Source: Cordia subcordata
Lineage: Eukaryota; Streptophyta; Magnoliopsida; Boraginales; Cordiaceae
DNA: 64,000 nt
Reading direction: 5' to 3'
NCBI GenBank assembly: GCA_028554755.1
Contig: JAPTOF010000005.1
Location: 18,078,001 to 18,142,000, forward strand
Position 1 is the first letter of the stretch. The number at the start of each line of letters is the position of its first letter. Both the position numbers and the translations under genes were made by a program. Below are positions 35,361 through 46,136 of the stretch, piece by piece. The notes below the pieces were generated by a model. It worked only from the letters and a program-made list of their open reading frames with translations. It had not been told where the DNA came from and searched no databases.

Positions 35361-36091
35361 TCACTCTTTTTTTTTTTTCCTCCCTACCCCACGCACCCCT
35401 CCTCCTCCATTTTTGTCATTTTCCTCTTCCCTCTTCTATGGTGTCTTGATTTGCTTATTCATCAATTTAACTCACACACTGTCTCTCTTTTACCATTATT
35501 TTCCATCATTTCAATCTTTAATCTTGATTAGCTGTTCATTATAAGTAGCTAACATTAAGCTTAATCTAGAAGCTTAACTATTTTAACAACTTTATTTATT
35601 AGCATTCGTTGACATCTTGGTAAAAAACTAATCGTTATACAACTGGAAATTTTGGTCCTCCGGTTGTTGAATTGTGCATAAAAATTTAATTTTTGGTGGT
35701 TTTGAAGTTAGTATGCAGTTAAAGATTGCATTTTGCCACCTGGGTATGTGTAATTTGGATCATAGTGTATAAACATGCACATACATATACGGACCGTTCT
35801 GCATAAAAATCCTACTCTTTTGTAGCTTTGAAGTTAATATGCAGTTGAAGATTGGGTTTTGGCATTTGGGTATGTGTAAATTTGGATCATAGTGTAAGTA
35901 CACATGCATATGCATGTAGAAACTGTTGAGCTGGATGACATTGTTGTGGGGTTACTAGAAAATACAAAAACCATTGGTTGATTGGTTTTGTTCTTGTTAG
36001 GCCTGAATCTTGAGACATGTTGGCTCTGACTGGCCGCATTTAAAAGTAGCTCAAAGGATTGCAACGTGGCTTTTTGTGCACCAAAATTCGC

Positions 36092-39000
36092 ATGGATTTT
36101 AATAATGAGGAGAGAAAGAGGACTAGGACTAATATGGAGAATCTTTCTTCGAATACAATTAGGTTGTCTAGAGATTTGTTACAGAGGTTTGTGAGTTGTG
36201 GTTCAAGGCAAGATGAATCTAAGGCTGTGAGAAGAGAAGAAGAGGGAGAGGATGAGGAAGGGGATGTAGAGTTGAGTCTTGGATTGTCATTAGGGGGAAG
36301 ATTTGGTGTGGATAAAAGCTCCAAGAAGTTGAGGAGGTCCACATCTATAGCTGCTTGTCTGCCAATTCTGAGAGATGATGATGCCGTGGCACCGCCTGCC
36401 ACGGGGTATCATACCTTGGTGAGGACATCGTCCTTGCCTGTTGAGACTGAGGAGGAATGGAGGAAGAGGAAGGAGTTGCAGACTTTGAGAAGAATGGAGG
36501 CTAAGAGGAGAAGGTCTCAGAAGCAGAGGATTTCGAGAGGCGAGAAAGAGGGAAGTGGTGGAGGTGGGTTGGAGGAGGAGAGGAGGGAAATTGAGGTGAA
36601 TTGGAGGGAAAGATTAGAGTTGTTGGCTACAAAAAGGGTCGGTTCATCAGTGTTATCACCTGTTGAATTGACTGCTGCTAGACAGGCGAGTCTTGATCGA
36701 AGGATTGATTTGGCGATTACAAGAGGAAAGGCAAATTATGTTGGTGGGACTGGTGGTGGTGGCCTTGGGAAACTATTGTCCCAAGGATCAATAGAATCAC
36801 AAGGAGGAAGTTCTTCGAGTATGTCTGAACTGGAAAGTAAAGCCCTTCAAGGTACTGCTTCATTACTTAGCTTTCACTTCCAGCCAGCTTATCTGTGTTT
36901 TCATAATTGTATCTTGTATATTGCAATTTACTTCATGGAATTTTTTAAATGATGATTCAGGTTTCTGTTTACGTTAATAAAGTTTGTCCAGTCTTGATTT
37001 GCTTTATTATTGTCATGTTGAATTGGCCTTTCTCTGCTTGTGCTGCCAAAGATTCCTGATGGTGCGATTTAGCCATTTTTCTTTGAAAAGGTGCTTTTGA
37101 ATATTTCTTCAATCTTCTTCGTTGACCAAAAATAGGAAAAGGTTTCTTCTGCAGTTTACGAATGAATTCGTTTCAAACGTGTTGCCTTCGGGGGATGGAC
37201 AAATTCGGACAATTTTGTATCCATTATCTATGAACCAAGTGAAATTACTCATGTTAATCAGTAATCATTAGTGCGTTTCTGTAGTAATACTGCTTATAAG
37301 TATACTGCATCTTTCCTATGTATTCTCTTGGAATAATAGCCAGACCAATGCTTGGTCTGTGCCTGAGTTTTGTCCTGTGTAAATAGTCAATTTTTTGTCA
37401 TATTTTGTTGAGATATGATCATTACTTTTGAACAGGGATTACAACCTCAGATGATTTTATGCTGAACTTAATCCCTTGAGTCTCTCATTTCTCATTCTTC
37501 AAATTTTTTATCAGGTTCATGCGTAAGACAGTTTCATTTACTGAGCTGCTGCTTGTGTTTACTTTAGCAGTAGGTTTGCTCATTTACTACTGGACAATTT
37601 TATCCTTCTAAAGTTGCTATCGGTAAAATGAGGTAAAAAGCCTTGGTTCCAAGAGGCTTAAAAGCTGGGATGGCAGTAGATAATGGTTTCGCAGGTATCA
37701 GGAGAATTTCACTAAGATAATTTTGTGGATAGAGTCTTGAAATTTGGATCACTTCCCTTATTTGGTAAGTAAGATTTAAAATTTTTGACTGGGTGAAAAA
37801 GATCAGTTAAAACTTTATTCATTGAATAGATCGGTAGGTTTTGCTTATATGTGACGGATATGCTTTACACCGAGCTTTATAACAACTGTCTCAATAAAAG
37901 AAATAAACTGGATTAAAAGATATTGTCCATATCTTAAATCCAAAACATGTTTAAGTCTATATTTTCTTAAATCTTTTTGATTTTAAAATGTTGTATACAA
38001 TTCTTTGGGCAATACTACGTGCTCAATGTGAATTTTGAAAACGTTACATTTGAATTACGGTTATTATCTTTAGATGGTTGCTGCCATATTTTGGATCAAT
38101 ATTGTACATTATTCTCAAGACATTACAGACTACTGTCTGGAGTCATTGTGTAACCTGGTTTGGATATGCATTATGGCTTTGTACCATGTTAGTTGGTACT
38201 GTTGTTAATGGCTTGTACTATTCAGTGTTTTTCCAATTATAAAGTAATGTTATCTCTTTTAGACTTTTACTGTTTACTCTTTTTTGAACCTGGGTTGTTG
38301 ACTGTGGGAGTTGCATGATACCTTACTGTCACCAGACCTTTGAGCTCGACTCATCTAGAATATTTGCTACATCCTCAGCAGAGAGGATTAATAAACTGGG
38401 TAAGACTCCATGGAACTAAGGCAGGAACGGTTTATTGGGGGTAAGTGAATCGGATATGAAGTGATGTTGTCTTTCTTTTTCCTCCATGTTAAAGAGACTG
38501 AGCATAAATAACGTTATCTTTTTTGGTTCTGAGAGATGTCTCAATAAAATGCTTGAAAAGTAAAATATAAAACAAACTGTTTAGGTTGATAAAATTGATT
38601 TGTCTTGGATAAGTAGATATCTTCTAATTATGATCAGTCATCAGAAGATTCTGTCTATATATCTGTTAGTATAAAAAACCTTTACAACCGGTCACAGCCT
38701 CAACTGGAGGTTTCTGCTGTTTTCCTTTTCTTTATGCTCGTTTTATTTAATAGAATATTGAATAGAAGTTTTAGTCACCAGATCAGATCAAGTGAAAGAA
38801 TGGATTAAAGAGGTTCTATTTGTGGGAGTTATTTTGGAGAAGAATATTCTTCCACGCTTGGCCTAATTTTATAAGTTATAGTGGGACAGATCTCAAGAAA
38901 ATCTCTTATTGAATATTCTGCGTTACATAATTCTTTTGGTTTGTAAGAAAAGCATCTTCTTGGATACTGAATGATAAGTTATCTGTCAATTTTGTGTAGC

Positions 39001-39385
39001 AGGGTCGAGCAGTGGCAACCTCAGCCCTGTCAGCAACGCAGGTTCTTCCGGTACAAAAGCAAGAGAATACGGAAGCAGAACCCCCGAATCTGATGTGCAG
39101 AGTCCATGCAAGAGAGCTGATCTTTGCAAAAATCAGGGTAATCAATCCGGGATTAATGCGATGGAGGATATGCCGTGTGTTTTCACAGTAGGAGACGGCC
39201 CTAATGGTAGGCGAGTGGATGGGATACTATACAAGTATGGGAAGGGAGAAGAAGTGAGGATAATGTGTGTGTGCCATGGAAGTTTCCTTTCACCAGCAGA
39301 GTTTATCAAGCATGCTGGAGGAAACAATGTAGCTCACCCCCTTAAGCATATAGTCATCAATCCCAACCCCCCATCCTTCCAATAG
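36092..39385 (+). CDS. Ninja-family / ABI five-binding protein (AFP) homologue
   Basis: Two coding exons, 36092-36851 and 39003-39385, joined in phase across a 2.15-kb GT-AG intron, give 380 aa. The protein carries an N-terminal EAR repression motif (LSLGLSL, residues 61-67), a central basic stretch KRRRSQKQR that may act as nuclear signal, the TSSLP segment of the NINJA-B region, and the C-terminal Jas/TDBD-like domain ([51 protein letters not shown]). Family members are nuclear co-repressor adaptors that recruit TOPLESS through EAR and bind ABI5-type bZIPs or JAZ proteins, dampening ABA or jasmonate responses. ATG 36,092 is the first Met in frame. A strong acceptor TTCTTGTTAG at 35,991-36,000 predicts a 5'UTR intron, with a CT-rich leader near 35,350-35,540. 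Confidence 0.93.
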
Positions 39386-39536
39386 CACTGAAATTGATTC
39401 TAGTGTTTGGAAGTTTTGAATGTACCATTCGCAGAGTTCTTTCAGGCAATGCAAGAAGTGAAGTTAGCAAATCTGACCATCGCTCTCTTCCCAGGTGTAG
39501 TATACGGAGTGTATAAACTAGTCATACATATTCTAA

Positions 39537-39747
39537 GAGTTCGTTTGGATTAGCTTTTTCAAAAGTACTTTTTTCTAACTTTTTTAAAAAAATTGCTTTT
39601 AAAAAGTTTAAAACTTTAGCTTATAAAAAAGTTAAAATGGAGTATTTTTTTTTTTTTTGGAATTCCATCTGCATACTTGTATAAAAATAATATGCCTTTT
39701 TCAAGAAAAAAAATATTTTTTGTAAGAAAAAGTCCATTCAAACAGAC
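39537..39747. mobile_element. GTTTGGAT-type MITE after the AFP-type gene
   Basis: The left end GAGTTCGTTTGGATTAGC, preceded by TAA, is complementary to the right end AGTCCATTCAAACAGAC. The roughly 210-bp foldback starts about 150 bp after the stop codon and may lie in or near the 3'UTR. Confidence 0.65.
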
Positions 39748-39843
39748 AAACAATGATACAACACAGTCTTCAGTGATGGTTGTCAAATAGGGAAAGGTTT
39801 AGAGTATTTTATTTGTGAAGGTCATGTGATTTAAAAGATCTAA

Positions 39844-40251
39844 GGGTGTGTTTGGATTGGAGGGGGAAAATTTAATAAAGGAAAGGAAAGGAAAAGATTA
39901 TAAAGGAAAGGAGAGGAAATGAGTAATTCATGTTTAGATTAGAGTTTTTTTACAGGATAAAGGAATATAAAGAATTATGAGTATCTTATGTTGGGTTAGG
40001 AAAGAAATAGAAGGAAGGGATAAATTTTATATGTAAAAGATTGAGAATAAAGGATTTCAAGAATCCTTTCCCTCCATTTTATCCCAATTTGAAAGGATTG
40101 AAAATAAAGAATTTGAGGGGATTTTACTTTTCCTTTCAAAATTCTCTCCCTCCCAATGCCTTCAAAATAAACAAATGATGGCATACCAAAATCCCTCCCT
40201 TTTCTTTCCTCCCCCCCCCCCCCCCCAATTCCCCTTAATCCAAACAGCCCC
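39844..40251. mobile_element. Tourist-like MITE, 408 bp, TAA target duplication
   Basis: The left end GGGTGTGTTTGGATTGGAGG pairs with the right end, which reads GGGGCTGTTTGGATTAAGG on the minus strand. TAA flanks both ends (39,841-39,843 and 40,252-40,254). The inside is rich in AAAGGAAAGG repeats and contains a poly(C) run at 40,211-40,226. The TAA duplication indicates PIF/Harbinger ancestry. Confidence 0.75.
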
Positions 40252-40254
40252 TAA

Positions 40255-41406
40255 ATGATGGGATTATGAGGGTCAAAGTGATATACTGAAAATGTTGAAA
40301 GTATTTTGAAGTATCGAGTGACATTAGTGGGAACTACAGTCTTGACAAACTCGATTTTGGATCCATCCCTGTACAATTTCTCATGAAATTGTTAATTATT
40401 TCCCAAGTGTTGGTGTAACTTGCCTTTTGAAGAAAAAAACAGGGGTCATGAGGTTGTCTACCCGGATTTCGAAGAGGCATTTTTACAATGTGGAAAGTGG
40501 AAAAGAAAAATGGAAGACAACACGAAACAACTAAAGAAAAAGAAGTATCATGAGCAAAAAAGAAAGGAAAAATCAAGTGATCATTCCTAGCTGAAAATAG
40601 GCTCAACCATAACCCCCGAATCCAATCCTCATCTTTCGTAAAATTCTAATTCAAGTGATCATTTTTATAAAAAAATAAACTTGGCTACTTAAATTATTTA
40701 GTGTACACTATATCCAAGGGCAACTCAATCAAATGAAGTAGGCTTTATTGCCAATCCAATGATATGACACGTAAGCACTGGAACCTTCTTGATGCGTATC
40801 TATTTCAAAGTCACTAGCTCCTTTTTCACCCAATGATGAGCGTGGCGTATCTATTTGAAAGTCACTAGCTCTTTTTTCACCCAAAGATGAGTGTGTGCAA
40901 AAGAACCACAAAAAGTTGTTTAAAGAAAGGAGTATTAGTGCAAGTGTGCATATGAAGAGGACTTTCTACATATCACTAGATTTTATAATAAAATCACCAA
41001 CAGACCTATTCTTTTCTTTCTCTTCTATTGTCAGACCAGAAGCTCTAATTCACTTCAAAGAACTTTTGGAGCAATGAAAAGCTCTAATTATTTTCTCGTC
41101 AAAGAAGAAGCTCTCATTCCTACAACCCGCCGGCCACAGCCAACGGAAGCATTTTCGGCTACATTTTAATAACTGAAACTGCGCATGAAACAATGACATG
41201 TTGCAGTTAAGAGTAACGTTGCATATTCACAAATTTCATCTCCAATACCACAATGTACATACATAGTCATATTCTTATTGTTCTCATGGATTATACGCCG
41301 AAAGTTCTAAAACAACTTGGTATATAAGCAGCATAAAGTAATGATAACGTCAGTACAATGCGTCTAAAAACACAGAGTTTTTCCTGCACTGAGGCTTCAT
41401 CAGGAT
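40255..41406. other. Intergenic sequence and 3'UTR of the GRAM gene
   Basis: No gene seen. A 31-bp motif (AGTCACTAGCTC, then TTTTTCACCCAA) is repeated at about 40,810-40,843 and 40,859-40,892. The part nearest 41,406 (down to about 41,200) is probably the 3'UTR of the minus-strand GRAM-domain gene. Confidence 0.4.
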
Positions 41407-43817
41407 TTACATTGAGTCTTCAGCAGGCCGGCTCTGGTATGTGCGGCGCCTCAACTGAGAGTCTGGATTAGGCTGCTGTAAGAAAATTTTTGTGGGATCA
41501 TTGGGGTCAACATATCTGCAAAACATAAAAAACGAGCTTAGATGAGATGCTGACATATTAGAGATGGTATTACAAAATGGCCGTTGATTGCACGTACGCA
41601 TGTCTCATCATCTCATCAACTGGAGTTTGTGCTGCTTGGAGAGGATCTACGCGAGGCTCTGGCCTTGCGCCAGCCCACTGATTATATTGTCTAACAGATC
41701 TTATTAGGTTGAAAAATAAAGGGACAAATGTTCCACAACCACCTTCCTTGAACAGAATCTTGAATGAGTGAGTGGAGTACAAAGCGCTGTTCTCATTATC
41801 TGGCACAACCTGAAATGGTTCAACACGCTCGGTCAAACTTCCCAAGATATGCCTACATATCACAACTGTAAACAATTTCTTTTCATTACTTACAGGCTCC
41901 ACATATCCAGCGATATTGTTGCAGTGGAATATTGGTTGGTTAAATTTTTCACCATGAACGTGAAGCTGCACAAGTGAATTCGAGTATTCAAATTAATGAA
42001 TACTTACTGTATATTTTGTACCATGACAGCCAAGAAACTAGAGGGGAAAAAGCAGAAAACATAAAAAAGCAATGAACACATCATCATAGCAAAGCATATG
42101 TCACTTATGGATGAGAAGCGCAATCAGAATGAACACACCATGACAACCAAGCTACCGGCACTTATAGGAAGGAGAAGCACCATCAAAATGATGATCGCGA
42201 TACTTGAACACTAAAACACCAAGTGTACATACCATAGGCATATCAAAAGCGAAAACGTTCCCAACAGGCTTATTTGCAACGAAGACCATGCGGATATTCG
42301 ACAAGTACATAGTTCCTTTGGCTTTTAGTTGTCCATTGGGAGCACTGAGAGCAGACGCCAATAGTTAGCATTCACAAAATAAGAAAATCAAAATTGGGAA
42401 CAGCAGTCAATTGATGAGGATGAATAAGATAAACTAGCCAATATACGCTAAAAATGTCTAGCAATCTCTAGCTACAAGAGCAGAGCTCAATCAATGAACT
42501 AAAAATTACACACAAGCATGGAAGGCAAATGGAGGTGCAAAGTTCTATTGCGACTAATGTCAACTGATGTCAATCAAGAAGCAACAATAGAACTAAATTC
42601 ATGTTCTCTACAATCTTTCCACGTCTCTTCCCAATAACTAGTACTAAAAATTAACTTCCAAGACATAAACGGTCACATCTAATGCACAAGGCCCTCAACA
42701 ATAGCAGTGATCCACGGAAGGAAGGTATACAAAGCCATAACTTTGTTGGCCAAGAAGCTGTTTCCGGAACCTAAACATGAGGGATATTCCATCACAACCA
42801 GCAAAGCGTCTTCAGGGCATAAAAACCCAAAATAAAATCCGGTTCCATCACTGCCCAGTGAATCAAATTATCAATTTAACAACCCTTCCTCCCCCAACCC
42901 GCCAATGCTCGTGGATTCGACTTCATGATTCCAACATATATTTGCCCCTTAAATTTGGATTCTCATTTGGACGGTACACAAGAAAATTCACATTCTCTAG
43001 AAAAACCGATTATAACTAACTTCTGAAATATGCCATTTCTTTGCGTGATTCATGAACCGCAATTATTCATCACTGGAAAGAAATAAATAAAGAAAGACAG
43101 AAATACAAAATTCAAACCCAAAATTTTAAAAAACGGTCATAATAGACGAATATGCAGATGTATATCTACATACATACACATTCTAGATCCAAAAATCCAT
43201 CAATTCATCTCAATTAACAACATATATATACTCCTCTGTGTGTGTGTGTAACTAAACGCAATTATACATGCGTTTCAAATTCAAACAAATTCATCTCAAT
43301 TAACAACAGACAGAAACACACACACATATATATACAATGACACAAACATAAAAAAAATCAAAAAAAAAATTTCAAAAGATTCAACTCGATTAACAACACA
43401 TAAAAGCACACACACACGTGTGTGTGTGTGTGTGTGTGTGGGTGTATAACGATGACAAATACGAAATATCAAATCCAAAAATTTCAAAAAAATCACCTTG
43501 ATTAACAACACACGGAAACACTCACATATGTACACACAATAACACATACAAAGAATCACATCCAAAATTTCAAAAGATTCACCTTGATTAACAACACACA
43601 TATACATACAACGACACATTCAAAGAATCAAATCCAAAATTTCAAAGAAAATTCACCTCGATTAACAACACACACACACACGCATATATATACAAATTGT
43701 CACGCACCTAGGGATCTTGTCAACTTCGAATTCAACGCCTTCACGGGCCAAGACGAACAATTCGTTGACGAAGGGCACAGGCATGCCATTAGGAAACAAT
43801 TGAGGATTTAGAGCCAT
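41407..43817 (-). CDS. WBP2/UPF0664-like GRAM domain protein
   Basis: Five coding exons on the minus strand: 43708-43817, 42233-42344, 41894-41965, 41598-41809 and 41407-41515. All junctions are GT-AG, in phase, giving 204 aa. The N-terminus is MALNPQLFPNGMPVPF. A GRAM-like lipid-binding fold spans about residues 25-115 (GVEFEVDKI, KGTMYLSNIRMVFVANKPV, AFDMPM, FNQPIFHCNNIAGYVEPV, FKILFKEGGCGTFVPLFF). A conserved tail follows (RVDPLQAAQTPVDEMMRHAYVDPNDP, then QLRRRTY). Eukaryotic relatives include WW-domain-binding protein 2. The plant proteins are small and cytosolic, of unproven role, perhaps phosphoinositide or membrane association; no PPxY motif is visible here. The first ATG is used and matches the conserved start. 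Intron 1 (42,345-43,707) contains a minisatellite reaching almost to the donor. Confidence 0.92.
43205..43705 (-). repeat. Minisatellite in intron 1 of the GRAM gene
   Basis: Six diverged units of about 74-112 bp share the anchor (C/T)(A/G)ATTAACAACA, starting at 43,211, 43,297, 43,387, 43,499, 43,585 and 43,659. Each continues with (CA)n/(TA)n, ACGACACA-like and ATCCAAAATTTCAAA segments. One unit has expanded into (CA)n(CG)(TG)n at 43,408-43,440, a perfect palindromic tract. The array ends within a few bases of the exon 1 donor. Confidence 0.8.
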
Positions 43818-44038
43818 CTCCAAAAAAGTTCCTTCAAACCTTTATTTTTTTTTTGTCGTTTTTTTGTTTCTTTGCTCTTCGATGTCTTCTCTCGCACACA
43901 CAACAAACACACACCAAACACACACAGAGGGAGACAAGTGATCACGAACCAAAAATCTTCTTGTTAATCGTATTCGTACCACCGCATTGCCTAGTTGCGT
44001 GTGATTTTATATATACGAATACGTCAAGGCAAGTCAAA

Positions 44039-44066
44039 TGAGAGAGAGAGAGAGAGAGAGAGAGAA
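44039..44066. repeat. (GA)n microsatellite upstream of the GRAM gene
   Basis: About 13 GA dinucleotides, read as (CT)n on the gene strand, lie about 220 bp upstream of the start codon. This is a common plant core-promoter/leader feature. Confidence 0.8.
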
Positions 44067-46136
44067 AGGGAGATAATATTGTTATTCCACAACTTTCTGG
44101 AATATGTATTTTTAGTTTTGGGTAAATTGATGTGAACTCATGTATGGTCCATTAGAATGAAAGGAACCTTTTGAAGGCACCGAAAATAAACATGCGTAAT
44201 TTTTTTTCCGTTCATTAAATCGTTATTTTTTAATAATTTATTAATTAAAATAATAAATTGATTTTTGTAGCGTAGTAAGTAATTTGAAGTCTTTTAAAAG
44301 ATAATAAGAAACATGAATTTATTTTAAGGGATTATTTGAGATTTAATGCACTTTTAGAGGATATGGCATTAATTTATTTTTAATTAATAATCTGTTAAAA
44401 ATAATAATCTTTGGATAGAGTGACATACACTTATTTTGAGTGACCAAAGGGGGACGGAGGGGACATATGTTTATTTTTAATGATCATGAAGGGATTATGA
44501 TGAGGTTTTCGTACTATAAGATGGTCTAATAAACTTTTAGAGGCCCACTGGAGTCTCTACTCTCTAGTAAATTATCCTATAATTTTTTTGGGACCATAAA
44601 TTATTAATATTAATATAATTACTAATAATTATTAATGTTGAAATTTATGTAAAAAATAAGCATATGTTTCTTAAGAATGAAAGTGATTACGGTGAAAGGT
44701 GTGGATTTTACACATACATGGAATCAAATTCATGCACTAAGGTGAAAGATCTGACTAATTAATTATGGAATGTATATTTAAGTTTTGCTTATAAGAATAT
44801 TACATTACAAAGATAAAAATGTTTATAAAAAATAAAGGGTTATATGACATACTGAGAAAGTAACAGATTAAGAGACAAGGTTGATTTTGATATGAAAATG
44901 TTTTACAATTTTTCTGTTTTGAAAATAGTTTTTTTATTTTAGTTTTGCAGAATTTAAAAAATGTTTTCGAGTGATAACAGTGAAAATTGTTTTTCAGTAA
45001 ATAAAAAACTAAAAAGGTTGTTGTTGTGTCTCAATTTTACATACACATGCCACACATTTTATGCACGCATCTTAATTTTACATACACACGCCACGCGTTT
45101 CATGGACGCATACTCTACACCCAATGACGAATATGCGCATATTAAACATGAAAAAATGATATGTTTTAGTAGAAAATGAAAATTTTTTAACAAAAGAATT
45201 TAATTTTATAATTCTTTCATAATATTATAAAAATATATTAAATATTTCACATTCTAGTAGGACTGTCAATAGGGTCGGGTTTGCTCGACAATATCTGGTC
45301 AGAAGTGGTCTTGATTTGGATTGGGCTTAAAATGGATTTATTAAACGGGTTCAAGCTTTAACTGGACTGCAGATCGGTTAGAGTTCGGCCCACCTTAGTC
45401 AACACATATCTTTTGCTGCATAGCAGATGCGCTCAATTTTTATGCACATTCGATTTATTTTTGGGAAAGGTCGGAAACTGTCTCCAATTCTGGCCATCTA
45501 CTTAGGCATGTTGTTTAATAGGCCAATCGTGTGACAAATTAGGTTACTTTGGGAGTTAGGATAAGAATTCTCTTTCACTAATTTGTAATCTTCCTTCAGA
45601 ATGATCTTTACTTGTAAAGGTCAATTTGTTAATTATCGGTAGCAGCGGGTAACTTATTATATTGTATTAAAGTATTCACTTTTCCGACAAAAGGGAAAAA
45701 AATCATAATTTTGTGTTCATGAGTTCTGTTTTGTCAAGATGTAAATATTATGCAAGAAGTTAGTAGGAGTTAAAGCATCTCAATATTAGTAAAACATGGA
45801 GGAAATTAGAGGGTTGTTTCATCAGATTATTTGGTGAACAATGCTGAAGTTCTGAAACACAATAAAGGCCATTCAACCTCTCTTATTAACATGTAATATA
45901 AATGCCATACTGGCAGCTATACAATACTGGAACTAAAAGATCTAACTTATTTAAGCCTATATATTCGTACAAGAGTAGAAACCTCGATCCTTTTTTCTAG
46001 ATTTATTGAGATTGAATTGACTGAACGCACTTCTAACACCTGTTCCACTGTTGACCTCGCGTTCAATCATTCAGTTGCATTTTTCATATATAAATGCAAC
46101 TAATATATCTGCTTCGTAAAGTATTTTACTTGCCAA
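44067..46136. other. Intergenic sequence, no gene seen
   Basis: No credible gene. A 41-bp unit is tandemly duplicated at 45,030-45,070 and 45,071-45,111 and creates a spurious open frame. A fragment near 45,258-45,400 (GGACTGTCAATAGGGTCGGG and following) resembles a dispersed plant repeat. The part from about 45,900 is likely the 3'UTR of the phosphatase gene. Confidence 0.4.

Noticed and set aside
35238..35544. Two overlapping frames of about 95 codons rich in Pro, Ser and Phe
   Set aside because: CT-rich leader and promoter sequence of the AFP-type gene in two frames; neither resembles a protein family.
43296..43619. 107-codon minus-strand frame with repeated CVV/NQG motifs
   Set aside because: It is a translation of the intron minisatellite and (CA)n repeats.
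43205..43705. Regular repeats at first sight CRISPR-like
   Set aside because: Units are diverged, contiguous, low-complexity and intronic in a eukaryote; no spacer structure.
44961..45179. 72-codon frame
   Set aside because: It is created by a 41-bp tandem duplication; no start context, domain or splice partners.
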